Below, piece by piece: positions 36,056 to 47,802 of a stretch of DNA of 64,000 nt. The notes under the pieces were generated by a model. It was not told where the DNA came from. It searched no databases and saw only the letters and a program-made list of their open reading frames with translations. A program made the translations under genes and the position numbers. The stretch lies in NCBI RefSeq assembly GCF_018294505.1, contig NC_057809.1:137428979-137492978 (forward strand). Direction: 5' to 3'. The stretch comes from Triticum aestivum. Its lineage: Eukaryota > Streptophyta > Magnoliopsida > Poales > Poaceae. Position 1 is the stretch's first letter, and every line of letters begins with the position of its first letter.

Positions 36056-36065
36056 GTAGCCCCTG
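36056..36065 (-). other. Polypurine tract of Fatima-like copy 1
   Basis: On the minus strand CAGGGGCTAC precedes TGAGGGAGTC, the start of the LTR in element sense. The equivalent in copy 2 is 52186-52195. Confidence 0.7.
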
Positions 36066-36488
36066 AACCAGCCTTCAATGACGACGAGTCCGGCGCGCAG
36101 ATTGTCTTTGACATTGTAAGGCGGGTTCCTCCTCCAAGTACTTCATAGAAGATTTTGAACACAAAGGTAGTGTCCGACTCTGCAAAATAAGTTTCCACAT
36201 ATTGCCATAGAGAGAATAATATTTACACAAATCTAATCTGCTGACGTATTCCGTAGAATGACATCACACCACGGCCAAGTCTTTATTCGAATTGTTTTAC
36301 TATCCCACCTCAGCGCATTTAGCGAGGCGGTTTCCTTGGCACGTCTTGTCAAAGCAGAGATCGTGTCCCCTTATTCCGGGATTCTCATCAATATGGGCGT
36401 GGGTAACCCAACCGCGCCATTGATTACAGCGCTTGGGAGATAAGCGAGTTTTACCAGGCTGGTGGGGACGTATAGTCGCGTCCGCCCA

Positions 36489-36494
36489 TATAAG
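36489..36494 (+). promoter_or_regulatory. TATA-like box before the antisense gene, copy 1
   Basis: TATAAG within TATAAGGGGATAAGG lies 119 bp before the ATG at 36608. Copy 2 has TATAAAGGGGCAAGG at the matching place, 109 bp before its ATG, while most of the surrounding sequence differs. The position fits a Pol II promoter reading against gag. Confidence 0.6.
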
Positions 36495-36607
36495 GGGATA
36501 AGGATCCACCTTTTCATCCACGCCTTCTTCCTCCTTTACCTATCCATTTCTGCGCACTCGAGCTCTAGCGCCCAATTCTGCACACCCCACCTCAACCTTC
36601 TCCAGCC

Positions 36608-39600
36608 ATGTCCGGAGCGGGAGGCAAGTGGATGGTCTCCTTCGTCATGGAGGGACACATCAAAAAACTAAGGAAGGCCGGATACTTGTCTAACAACATT
36701 GCGCACCGGCTTCCCGAAGAGGGGCAGCTCATCCCCACCCCTAGGCCCCATGAGAGGGTGGTGTTCCTCCTCCATTTCCTCCGCGGACTGGGCTTCCCTC
36801 TCCACCCATTTGTCCGGGGGCTCATATTCGACTATGGCCTGGATTTCCACGATCTGGCCCCGAACTTTGTCCTCAACATCTTGGCTTTTATCGTCGTGTG
36901 CGAGGCTTTCCTCTGCATCTGTCCCCATTTCGGCCTATGGCTCAAGACTTTCAATGTCAAGCCAAAGGTGGTGCGTGGCAACTAGGCGGAATGCGGAGGC
37001 GCCATGGTGGGTAAGATGCCCAACCTCCTATGGTTCGAGGGCTCCTTCGTGGAGACCCTAAAGGGGTGGCAATCGGGGTGGTTTTACATCACCGAGCCGC
37101 GCGACCCTGAATGGGTCACAGCCCCCGAGTTCCGATCTGGACCCCCTACGCGGCTCGCCTCCTGGAAAGAGACGAGCCTGTCATGGGGTAAAAAAGGAGA
37201 GCTGACCGGACTCCAAACATGTGTCCAAACCCTGGTGGACAAGAAGCTCAAACTTGTCAACGTAGTCCAGGTTATGCTCATCCGCTGGATCCTCCCGTGT
37301 CAACAATGGGCTTTCAACCTGTGGGAGTTTGACCCGGCGTAGCACCGTACTCTGAGCAGGCTCTTCGACACGACGTACGAAGATGCCTGGAAGGTGCTTT
37401 TCAAGGGCGCCGAGGCCCCCGCATCCGCTACCGAGGATCGCGGATTCAGCACGCAGCGTCACGCTAGTGCGGTAAGCTGTTTTTACCTTTTACAGGGTAT
37501 TAGTTTTTCATAGTTTGACTCCATGCAGGATCTAAGCTCCCTTACCTTTAACAGGATTGGCAGGAGACGTCCGGACAGATCAACTATCCGTCTCCTTTGC
37601 CCAAAGGCCCAGCGGACGCTCGCTTGGCGAAGCTGCTGGTTCCGGCACCCTATGTGGTGCCGGAGAAGAAGGCCAAGAAGACGGCCACGGGGACTCGAAA
37701 GAGTGTCCGGCGCCTGGAGGTGTCGGATTCATCATCCGACGACTCCAAGACGCACTCCTCCCGTGAAGACGAGGAGGAGGAAGAAGAGACCTCTCCCCCT
37801 CCAGCAGGGGGAGGGAAGAAAAGGAAGTCCGCCCCAACTGGGGAGGCCGAAGGGTCCAAGAAGGGGAAGACCCTTCCTCCGGACTACTCCACCAACGCTG
37901 ACGACGGCGAAGAGGAGTGGCTGCACAGGGCCAAGCCCCTGGCGAGATCGTAAGTATTCGGACACCAGAGCAACTCATAGTGTTCCTTTCTTGCACAACT
38001 CCTTACGCCGAATATGACTATGCAGTCCGCCCAAGGCCGGGCTCGACGAGTCATCGAGCGGCTCCCTGGATTCTTCGGACGTGAATTCACTTCCGCCCGC
38101 TACCTCCCCCCACCCTATGGACGACGCCGAGGTGCTGTCCCAACAGGTTCCAAGCCAGGAGGAGGTGGTCCTGGAGGCACCGCAAGGCGACCTCCCAGAC
38201 TCCAGGCGCAAAGGGGATAAAACCCCAAGGGCTCCGAGTCCGGCCTTGAGCCGGACACCGCGCCGGAACCTTCAACGGTTCCAGACTCCGGTAGGCAGGC
38301 TCCTTCCAAGAGGAGCAAGCCTACCGAGCCGGTGACCTCCGTCCAACCGGAGGCACCGGACAATTTGCTGGAGGTGCTTAACGGCGCCTCCATCGACGAG
38401 GAGCACCGCACTATTATGAGTGCGGTGATCCAGAAGGTTCAGTCCGCCAAGAGCGGACTGACTAAAGCCTATGCCAGCCTTCTAACAGGCTTTGAGGTAA
38501 GTAAAGAATATGTAAAAATATTACCACATAGACAGTAGCCCCTGATGCTCTGTTCGGCATTCGGAAAGAAAAGCCGAATAGAGGATCTAATAACATTCGC
38601 AGGAGTCTAACATAATCAAGTCAATATGTGTATGCAGGCTTCGCTGCTGGCCTCCGCCGCACTGACTGCGGAGGTGGATACGCTGAAGCAAAACCTCGCG
38701 CGGTCCGAGAATGAGCTTGGCCATACCAAGAGGCAACTCGAGGAGAAGGAAGGTAAGTAATACCTTGCGCAAGTATATAGAGAAGATGTGGTTGCAAAAA
38801 ATGACAGGATCAACGTGCTATTATAGGGGCCACGACCGAGGTGGCAACCCTTAAGAAAGCGCTGTCCGAGGCCGAAAACAGAGCGGCCATAGAGCGCACA
38901 GAGAGAGGGAAGCAGGAGGCGCGGGTGGAGGAGGTGCAGAAAGAGCTCCAGGCTCTCGTGAAAAAACACGAGAGTTTGGAGCTTGACTCAAAGACGCAAG
39001 CGTCCGAGCTTGCGGCAGCCCTCGAAAGCATGAAGTCTGCCGAGGCCGAAGCCCAGAAAGCCCTCCAAGAAATTGAAGCGATGAAGAAGATAGCGGCGGG
39101 TAAGGCATTCATTATGCAAAGCAAGCACATGAAAGTGAATTACTTGTTACTTACCCGAGTCCAGAGCTCTCCAGGAGCATTCGCAGATTTGCCCCGCAGT
39201 GCGTCTGATGCCGCCGCCTACTACCGAGCCGAGGAGGGGAGCTCGACGGAGAAGGTGTTCTGGTCTCAGTATGCTGAGGCCAGACACCTAGTGCCTTTGA
39301 GCGACCAGCTGAAGCAAATGGTCGAGCTCCACAAGGTGGCCGAACAGGCCATAAAGGGCCTCATAGTTCGGCTTTGGCCTGGAGAGGCTCTTCCTGGGAG
39401 CTACTTCGGGCTGGTGAGGCGGCTGGTTTATGCCTGTCCACGGCTTGAAGTAATCAAGCACTCCGTCTGCATCGAAGGTGCCCGTAGGGCGCTTGCCCGT
39501 GCTAAAGTGCACTGGGGCAAGATGGATGCGGAGAAGCTGGTGAAGGACGGGCCGCCGCCGGGCAAGGAGCATCGCGTCCTGGAAGCATATTTTGAGGGCG

Positions 39601-39659
39601 TCCTGAAGGGTTCCCGCCTTATAGCGTATGAATGCTCCAAAGATGTAATTTTTGAGTAA
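36608..39659 (+). pseudogene. Five-exon gene antisense to gag, Transposase_28-like, copy 1
   Basis: Exons I infer: 36608-37471, 37555-37949, 38026-38496, 38638-38752 and 38827-39659, each intron with GT...AG ends. Exon 1 carries the domain of plant family Transposase_28 (putative gypsy-type transposon): LRGLGFPLHPFVRGLIFDYG, then CEAFLCICPHFGLWLKTF. Exons 2 and 3 are charged and low-complexity. Exons 4 and 5 form a long coiled coil, and the C-terminus ends YECSKDVIFE. Stops at 36983 and 37340 (both TAG for CAG) and a frameshift near 38220 break it. Copy 2 at 52726 keeps the same exon layout and phases. Function unknown; the domain name does not imply transposase activity. Confidence 0.75.
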
Positions 39660-41005
39660 ACTCGCATTTGTGATCCTGTACGCTGAAAACTTGTTCATAT
39701 TCGCTAAGCAACGCTTTTGAATTTAAAATATTACCTTCTGTGCGGCCGTTTATCAAATTTGAGATATGGCGAGTCGTCGGCTTCTGCCCCCATGCCACTA
39801 GTGCTGGGGTGTTCGGGATAAACATGAGCGCTCTTTTTCCCATTCTTGGGTCCTTCGAGGGAGGCGCTCAACACAACGAACAAGGCAATCGGACTATAAT
39901 GCTTGAACACTCTCACTTAGCCATAGAATTCTATAATTTTAAATTTCGGCGAAGCCCCTAGTGTTCGGAAGACCGAGTTCGGGGCGCTATCCACGCCTAG
40001 GCCGGACAAAGCCGACTCCTCGCTCTAAGCGGCATAAGTCTTTAGGGACTCGAAAACCTCTCGAATAGCGACCAGCTCTCGCCTCATCATGACGGTCAGT
40101 TTTAGCTCTCTCTACTGAGGTGCTTAGCCCAGCTCAACTGGGGCACAATCGCAGTAGTTCTCCATAGTGCTACCTTAGCCGATATAACGGAACATAAGGT
40201 ACCAAAACATAGGAGCCGGGCAAACCCAACTATTGACCCAAGACATGATTCAGAGCCGATGCATATAATGCTATAAGTTCGGGGTGCCGCACTTGTGAAA
40301 GTGTTTGGACTTCTCACACCGTATTGTGGGGTACTTAAGCCCCTGGCGTATTGGCCGTACCAAAGTGTACGGGTGCAACATGTCATTAATGAACATATAT
40401 TCGTAAAAAAGAGTAATGCAACAATAGACGGAAGCTATGCATTGTTTATTTAAAAAAACTGCGATCAAAGCAGAACGATACAAATAGTGCAATAAGCAAA
40501 AGATGGCACTATTTAACATGTCCTTTCTAGGGGCGAGCTGCGGAATGGTATGTGAAACAGGTATACTGCTCGTTATAGAGACCACCTTAGAGTTCCATAG
40601 TGCGGCGTAGCTTTCTGCTTCCCTGGTTGTATCATTTGTGCGGCAATTGTACTGCCGGACAAGCCTTCCAAAGAATGGAGTCCTGAAAATAAGAGAAAAT
40701 GAAGAAGTCGGCAGCCCCTAGTGCGGTTTAAGCCATGTTTCGGGCGTGCCGTGATGGTGCCCCTCCCCCTTTGCCCATGGTATTTGCAAAGCGTAGTTAT
40801 GTACGCGCAACACTGGTTTCGCAAGTTCGCGAGGGCTGGGGTTGGGGCCGCATTGCTACGCTTGCTCGGAACGTGCCAGGTGGTCTTGTTGTAGGTTACT
40901 CCAGGCGCGCTTGACGGTGTCCAGACGTTTAATGGCCGGACTGGAGAATTGCCTTGAGAGGCTGTTTTGTACTTCCGCTGCGATAGCCACCGTATGCTCC
41001 TCCGT
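39660..41005. other. Spacer between the antisense gene and gag/protease, copy 1
   Basis: The convergent genes meet here. The segment holds blocks conserved with copy 2 (for example TGTGCGGCCGTTTAT near 39738 and GGCACAATCGCAGTAGTTCTCC near 40142), though neither strand codes for a known domain. RT would be expected here in an autonomous element and is missing. Confidence 0.65.
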
Positions 41006-44000
41006 TCAGAGAGAGATTTCGGTGTTTCCATTGACCGTGATGACTCCTCGAGGGCCTGGCATCTTGAGCTTGAGGTATGCGTAGTGTGGTACCGCATTGA
41101 ACTGGGCAAATGCGGTTCGCCCGAGCAGTGCGTGATAGCCACTGCGGAACGAGACTATGTCGAAGATTAACTCCTCGCTTCGGAAATTATCCGGAGATCC
41201 GAAGACCACTTCAAGTGTAACTGAGCCTGTACAGTTGGCCTCTACACCTGGTATGACGCCTTTAAAGGTGATTTTAGTGGGTTTAATCCTCGAGGGATCG
41301 ATGCCCATTTTCCGCACTGTATCCTGGTAAAGCAGGTTCAGGCTGCTGCCGCCGTCCATAAGGACTCTAGTGAGGTGAAATCCGTCAATAATTGGGTCTA
41401 GAACCAATGCGGCGAATCCGCCATGACGGATTCTAGTGGGGTGGTCCCTTCGATCAAAAGTGACCGGGCAGGAAGACCATGGGTTGAACTTTGGGGCGAC
41501 TGGCTCCATCGCGTATACGTCCCTTAGCGCACGCTTCCGCTCCCTCTTGGGGACGTGGGTTGCGTATATCATGTTCACCATCCGCACTTGTGAGGGAAAA
41601 CCTTTCTGTACACTGTTGTTTGGCGGCCGTGGCTCCTCCTCGTCATCGCTATGCAGCCCCTTGTCTCTGCTTTCGGCATTTAACTTGCCTGCCTGCTTGA
41701 ACACCCAACAATCCCTGTTGGTGTGATTGGCTTGTTTTTCGGGGGTGCCATGTATCTGGCATGAGCGGTCGAGTATTCGGTCCAAACTGGACGGGCCTGG
41801 AGTATTTCTTTTGAATGGCTTTTTCCGCTGACCGGGTTTAGAGCCTCTGAATCCGGCATTAACTGTCGTATCCTCAGCATTGTCGCTGTTAATGTGGCGC
41901 TTTTGCTTGTTGCGACGTGACCTGCCACTGCTGTCCTTGGTATCCGAATTACCAGGGCTCTTGGTCATGTTATTGCTGCAAGCTAGCCAGCTGTCTTCTC
42001 CCGCGCAAAAGTGGGTCATAAGTGTCATGAGGGCTGCCATAGATTTCGGCTTTTCTTGTCCTAGGTGCCGTGCAAGCCACTCGTCACGGATGTTATGCTT
42101 GAAGGCTGCTAGGGCCTCTACGTCTGGACAGTCGACGATTTGATTTTTCTTGGTTAGGAACCGTGTCCAGAATTGTCTGGACGATTCCTGTGGCTGCTGA
42201 ATTATGTGGCTAAGGTCGTCGGCGTCTGGTGGTCGCACATAAGTGCCCTGGAAATTGTCGAGGAATGCGGTTTCTAGGTCCTCCCAACAACCAATTGATT
42301 CTGCTGGCAAGCTGTTAAGCCAATGCCGAGCTGGTCCTTTAAGCTTGAGTGGGAGGTATTTGATGGCGTGTAGGTCATCACCGCATGCCATGTGGATATG
42401 AAGGAGATAGTCCTCGATCCATACCGCAGGATCTGTTGTGCCATCGTATGATTCGATGTTCACGGGTTTGAAACCCTTGGGGATTTGATGATCCATTACT
42501 TCATCTGTGAAGCATAGTGGGTGTGCGGCGCCTCTATATTGGGCTATATCACGACGCAACTCAAACGAGCTTTGTCTACTGTGTTCGGCCCGGCCGGATT
42601 TACTGTATCCGGAGTGACGATTACCGTCTCGTGCCGTGGGGTGCCCACGTGATCCGTAGATCGATCTTGTTTGCCTTGCCCTGTCCTCCAATATATCTCG
42701 CAGGTCTGGCGCATTTTCCCGTGCCTTGGTATTTTTTGAGCAGCGCCGGGGTGCGGCTTGAGCGGAGGGCCGAGAGGCCTCTCTATCGCGGCCACGGGGT
42801 GGCCGGTCGGCCGCATCATGCGCTGGTGATCTAGGTTTAGGTGCTTCCTCCTCTAACTGGGGTATAAACCAGCGCTTTGGGTAGCTCTTGGAGGGGCGTT
42901 CGAGTTCATACTCTTCGGCCGCAAGGACTTCAGTCCATCTGTCAGCTAGCAAATCTTGATCAGCTCTAAGTTGTTGCTGTTTTTTCTTAAGGCTGCTCGC
43001 CGTGGCCATAAGCCTGCGTTTGAAACGCTCTTGTTCGATGGGATCCTCCGGCACGACAAATTCGTCATCGTCGAGGCTTGCCTCGTCTTCGGAGGGAGGC
43101 ATATAATTATCGTCCTCGACCTCTTTGTCTGCCGCTCTCTCATGAGGGCTGGCTTCTCCATCCTCCTGTGCTGAATCTTGCTGGAGGTGGTTGTCTTCGG
43201 CACTGTCCGAGGTGTTATTATCTCCCGTGCCAGAATCACCGTTTTTGCTTTGGCGGGATTTAGAGCGGCGCCGCTGACGCTGGCGCTTAGGCTGCTTCTT
43301 GGAGGGGTCATCCTCCGCTGTTCCATCGCCATTGCCTTTTTTTGGGGTGTCTACCATGTATATATCATACGACGAGGTGGCTTTCTAGTGCCCTATAGGC
43401 GCTGGTTCTTGATCGTCTCCTGCATCGGCGCCCATACCGTCGACGTCTTCGGAGTCGAAGTCGAGCATGTCGGTTAAATCATCGACAGTGGCTACGAAGT
43501 GGGTGGTGGGTGGGCTTTGAATTTCTTCATCATCCGCATCCCAACCTTGCTGACCATAGTCCGGCCAGGGCTCTCCTGATAAAGAGAGAGACTTTAGTAA
43601 ATTTAGAATATCGCCAAAGGGCGAGTGCTGAAAGATGTCTGCGGTGGTGAACTCCATGATTGGCGCCCAATTGGGTTCGATCAGTAGGGGCGCGGAGGGC
43701 TCGGAGTCTGGAGAGGAGTCCGGCTCCTTGGAGTCACGGGCTTCGCAGAGAATAGGGCTGGTGTTCGGCTTGATCGCCATAGAGATTGCAGCCCCTGAGG
43801 CAGTGTCCAACCACCCATCCTCGATTGGCGCAGTTGGCTCCGAATTAAGGGTCGGAGCTGATGCGGGTGCGGCCTCCAGGGCATTGTTCGGCGGCAGAGC
43901 TAGATCATGCCCATCGTGACAGTGCGGCACGCTCGGCTGTGGCTCGAATCCGTCGAAGATCAAGTCTCCGTGGAGGTCGACCGTGTAGCTCAAACTTCCA

Positions 44001-44173
44001 AATCTGACCTGATGGCCAGGAGCGTAGCTTTCGATCTGCTCCAGATGACCAAGCGAATTGGCCCATAGTGCAAAGCTGCCGAATACGAAGATCTGTCCGG
44101 GGAGAAAGGTCTCACCCTGGATTGCATCGCTGTAGATGATCGGAGAAGCCATCGGGCCTAAAAGTGACAACAT
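41006..44173 (-). pseudogene. gag: Leader, gag and protease-like frame of Fatima-like copy 1
   Basis: On the minus strand one frame runs from an ATG at 44173 (MLSLLGPMASPIIYSD), just inside the PBS, to 41006. The leader part is acidic and Pro-rich. A TAG at about 43385, probably TGG before decay, stops it 28 bp before the second in-frame ATG at 43357. The 783-codon remainder has a Lys/Arg-rich start, the gag domain (KYLPLKLKGPARHWLNSLP, LTKKNQIVDCPD), a zinc-finger-like C-x2-H-x8-H-x4-C near CQIHGTPEKQANHTNRDC, and a retropepsin-like segment (VLMDGGSSLNLLYQDTVRK). In the protease motif, DGGS replaces the usual DTGS. The frame ends with no RT behind it. Confidence 0.88.
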
Positions 44174-44180
44174 AGAGGAA

Positions 44181-44199
44181 CTCTCAATGAAAGCACCAA
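44181..44199 (-). other. Primer-binding site candidate, Fatima-like copy 1
   Basis: Directly after the LTR in element sense the minus strand reads TTGGTGCTTTCATTGAGAG. The same sequence follows the LTR in copy 2 (59920-59938). I cannot assign the tRNA. Confidence 0.55.
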
Positions 44200-44671
44200 T
44201 GTCGGTGTCAAAACCGGCGGATCTCGGGTAGGGGGTCCCGAACTGTGCGTCTAGGCGGATGGTAACAGGAGACAAGGGACACGATGTTTTTACCCAGGTT
44301 CGGGCCCTCTCGATGGAGGTAAAACCCTACTCCTGCTTGATTAATATTGATGATATGGGTAGTACAAGAGTACATCTACCACGAGATCAAGGAGGCTAAA
44401 CCCTAGAAGCTAGCCTATGGTATGATTGTTGTTCGTCCTACAGACTAAAACCCTCCGGTTTATATAGACACCGAAGAGGGCTAGGGTTACACAGAGTCGG
44501 TTACAATGGTAGGAGATCTACATATCCGTATCGCCAAGCTTGCCTTCCACGCCAAGGAAAGTCCCTTCCGGACACGGGACGAAGTCTTCAATCTTGTATC
44601 TTCATAGTCCAGGAGTCCGATCGAAGGTATAGTCCAGCTATCCGGACACCCCCTAATCCAGGACTCCCTCA
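44200..44671 (-). repeat. Fatima-like copy 1, 5' LTR (element sense is minus)
   Basis: 472 bp from TGTCGGTGTCAAAACC to GGACTCCCTCA, followed by CTCTA at 44672-44676. The minus-strand TATA-like CTATATAAAC maps to 44458-44467. Confidence 0.92.
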
Positions 44672-44676
44672 CTCTA

Positions 44677-46180
44677 CATTTTCTATTTTAGTGATCCAAG
44701 ATCACATTGAGTCTATAGGAAAATCCAATACTATCAAGGAGGGATGAGGTGTTGCTTAATGAGGCTCTTGCTCGAAATGCTTAGTGATATGCTCCAAAAC
44801 CCTCAACTACTTTCTCACATCCACATATGACCTAAACCAAAAGTCAAACTCGTCCCCACCAATTCTTTCTATCCGGCGCCACCGAGTTCAGATGTTATAG
44901 CCAATGCCACAAACCCTAGGCAAATCGGTCTCACCGATAGGGATCTCGGTCTCACCGAGATGGGATTGTAATCTCTCTGTTTCCCTTAGTAACGTTTCGG
45001 TCCCACCGATATGAGCGATCGGTCCCACCAAGATTGCAATGTAAACTCTCTGTTTCCCTTTTGTAACATTTTTGTCTCACTGAAATGAGCGAATCGGTCC
45101 CACCAAGTTTACCTGACCAACTCTCTGGTTAACTTATTACCAAAATCGGTCTCACCGAGTTTGTGTAATCGGTCTCACCGAGATTACGTTATGCCCTGAC
45201 CCTAACCAACTCGGTCCTACCGAGTTGCATGTCGGTCCCACCGAAAATCCTAACAGTCACTAGCTTTGCTGAATCGGTCCGACCGAGTTTATCAATTCAG
45301 TCCCACCGAGATTGGAAAGTTGTGTGTAACGGTTAGATTTTGTGTGGAGGCTATATATACCCCTCCGCCACCTCTTCATTCGTGGTGAGATCTATCAAAA
45401 CAAACCTACACTTCCAACTTACTTTTTCTGAGAAAGAACCAAGAACCACCTACACTTGTGTTGAGGCCAAGATATTCCATTCTTACCATATGAAACTTGA
45501 TCTCTAGCCTTCCCCAAGTTGCTTTCCACTCAAATCCTCTTTCCACCAAATTCATATCCTGTGAGAGAGAGTTGAGTGTTGGGGAGACTATCATTTGAAG
45601 CACAAGAGCAAGGAGTTCATCATCAACACACCATTTGTTACTTCTTGGAGAGTGGTGTCTCCTAGATTGGCTAGGTGTCACTTGGGAGCCTCCGACAAGA
45701 TTGTGGAGTTGAACCAAGGAGTTTGTAAGGGCAAGGAGATTGCCTACTTCATGAAGATCTACCGCTAGTGAGGCAAGTCCTTCGTGGGTGATGGCCATGG
45801 TGGGATAGACAAGGTTGCTTCTTCGTGGACCCTTCGTGGGTGGAGCCCTCCGTGGACTCGCGCAGTCGTTACCCTTCGTGGGTTGAAGTCTCCATCAACG
45901 TGGATGTACGATAGCACCACCTATCGAAACCACGACAAAAACATCCATGTCTCCTATTGCGTTTGAATCCTCCAAACCCCTCCCTTTACATTCTTGCAAG
46001 TTGCATGCTTTACTTTCCGCTGCTCATATACTCTTTGCATGCTTGCTTGAATTATGTTAAGATTGCTTGACTTGTCCAAAGTTGCTAAAATCTTCCAAGA
46101 ACTAAAGTTGGGAAAAGGATAAGTTTTATTTGGTCAAGTAGTCTAATCACCCCCCCTCTAGACATACTTTCGATCCTACA
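44677..46180 (+). repeat. 3' LTR of Barbara-like element 1, second piece
   Basis: It continues from CATTTTCTATTTTAG, matches 9791-11284, and ends CGATCCTACA. The CGGT/ACCG motif cluster is at 44925-45315 and the TATA box at 45352-45359. The minus-strand open frame at 45406-45798, like that at 10463-10903, is only antisense LTR sequence. Confidence 0.92.
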
Positions 46181-46263
46181 ACTACATGCATTGGAAATGG
46201 AAGAACTGCCCATTTGCTTGGCAGGGGATGTACAAAGGCGCCAAAGGCGGTTGCAGTGTGGTA
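46181..46263 (+). pseudogene. Harbinger transposase, middle piece
   Basis: The first five bases are the target duplication ACTAC. Then 78 bp encode [20 protein letters not shown] and GGCSVV, the segment just after the first catalytic Asp of PIF/Harbinger transposases. It ends at TGGTA, where a solo LTR enters. Confidence 0.88.
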
Positions 46264-47802
46264 TGATACATCTCCAACGTATCTATAATTTATGAAGTCA
46301 TGCCATGTTTACAACAATTTTACATGGTTTTGGTATGATTTGCATGGAACTAACCCGGACTGATGATGTTTTCAGCAGAACTACCGTGGTGTTGTTTTTT
46401 GTGGAGAATTGAAAGTTCTCCAAATGAGCTGAAACTTTTTGACGACTTTTTTTGAAACAAAAGAGAACCCCAAAGCTTCGTGGGAGGGCCAGGAGAGCAA
46501 CGAGGAGGGCACAACCCACCAGGACGCGCCTGGTGGGCCTGGATTGCCTCGGTGGGTTGTGCTCACCTCGAGGCCCATCTTTGCGTGAAACCGGCACCAA
46601 AAAATCCTATAAATATAGAAACCATCAGAAATAACCCTAGATCAAAAGTTGCGCCGCCGCAGGCCTCTGTAGCCATCAAAAACCAATCTAGACCCCGTTC
46701 CGACACCCTGCTGGAGGGGGGAATCATCTCCGATGGCCATCTTCATCATCCCGGCAGCCACCACGATGAGGAGGGAGTAGTCCACCCTCGGGGCTGAGGG
46801 TTTGTACCAGTAGCTATGTGTTTAATCTCTCTCCCCCCCCTCTCTCTCTTGTTCTTGAGATGTCACGATCTTGATGTATAGCGGGCTTTGTTAATATAGT
46901 CGGATCATATGGTGTTTTCCCCTCTCTATCTTGTTGTGATGAATTGAGTTTTTCCCTGTGAGATTTTGTTGTTATCAGATTGAATACTTTTATGGATTTG
47001 AGAGCACTTGATATATGTCTTGCATATGAATACTCGTGGTGACAATGGGGTATCATATTGATTCACTTGATATGTGTTTTGGCATTCAACTCGCGGATTC
47101 CCGCGGTGCATTGGGGTAATCTATGCATAGGGGTTGATGCACGTTCTCTTCTTTTGTTTCTCTGGTAGAAATCTTGGGACACTCTTTGAGGTTCTTTGTG
47201 TTGGATTGAATATTATGAATCTGAAATTATTTGGTGTTATTTTAGGACGATCTCTTGGATAGATCGATCAGAATGAATAGCTTCGAGGTGGTTTCGTACC
47301 CTAGAAAAAATTTCTTCTTATGTTCTCCGCTAGATAGGAACTTTGGAGTGATTCTTCATCAAACTTTGAGGGGTGGTTATATGATCCAATTATATTAGCA
47401 CTGTTGAGAGATTGCACTAGCGAAAGTATGGACCCTAGGCCTCATTTTCAAGCATTGCAATACCGTTTTTATGCCCATTTACTATTTGCTACCTTGCTAT
47501 TTTTAATTATTTAGATTATAAAAATATATTTCTACCATCCATATTACACTTGTATCACCATATCTTCGCCAAACTAGTGCACCTATAGAAATTACCATTG
47601 TATTTGGTGTGTTGAGGGCACAAGAGACTTTTTATTATTTGGTTGCAGGGTTGTTTGAGAGAGACCATCTTCATCCTACGCCTCCCACGGATTGATAAAC
47701 CTTAGGTCATCCACTTGAGGGAAAATTTCTACTGTCCTACAAAACTCTGCGCTTGGAGGCCCAACACGTGTCTACAAGAATAAAGTTGAGTAGTAGACAT
47801 CA
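46264..47802 (+). repeat. Solo LTR of a Sabrina/WHAM-like gypsy family
   Basis: It begins TGATACATCTCCAACGTATC and ends GTAGTAGACATCA, 1539 bp, and is flanked by TGGTA on both sides (46259-46263, 47803-47807). No internal region or second LTR is present, so it arose by recombination between the LTRs of a former full element. It shares its start with the LTR at 7030 but differs in the body and end, so it is a related but different family. Confidence 0.88.

Larger units (their letters stand above)
35585..44671 (-). mobile_element. Fatima-like gypsy retrotransposon, copy 1, minus strand, no RT
   Basis: A complete element of 9087 bp with the CTCTA duplication on both sides. LTRs of 471 and 472 bp read TGTCGGTGTC...CTCCCTCA on the plus strand. 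On the minus strand the element has a PBS-like site, a leader plus gag plus protease frame (44173-41006), a 1.3-kb spacer, then a five-exon gene in antisense (36608-39659), and a PPT at 36056-36065. RT, RNase H and integrase are absent, so it needs an autonomous partner. The two LTRs differ by about 11 substitutions by eye, nearly all transitions. Confidence 0.9.
9605..46180 (+). mobile_element. Barbara/Maximus-like (Sirevirus lineage) copia element, no pol, host of three insertions
   Basis: LTRs start TGAAAGTGCAAC and end CGATCCTACA. A tRNA-iMet-like PBS, a copia gag with UBN2-like start, an env-position ORF and several PPT-like runs are present, but no protease, integrase or RT. The flanks are ACTGC (9600-9604) and ACTAC (46181-46185), a target duplication with one change. 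Three later insertions (11939-22870, 24671-31246, 35585-44671) swell it from about 10 kb to 36.6 kb. Gag and an extra ORF without pol fits the non-autonomous Barbara group as I remember it. Confidence 0.85.

Noticed and set aside
39288..39698. 136-codon minus-strand ORF
   Set aside because: Antisense to exon 5 of the conserved gene, with no equivalent in copy 2.
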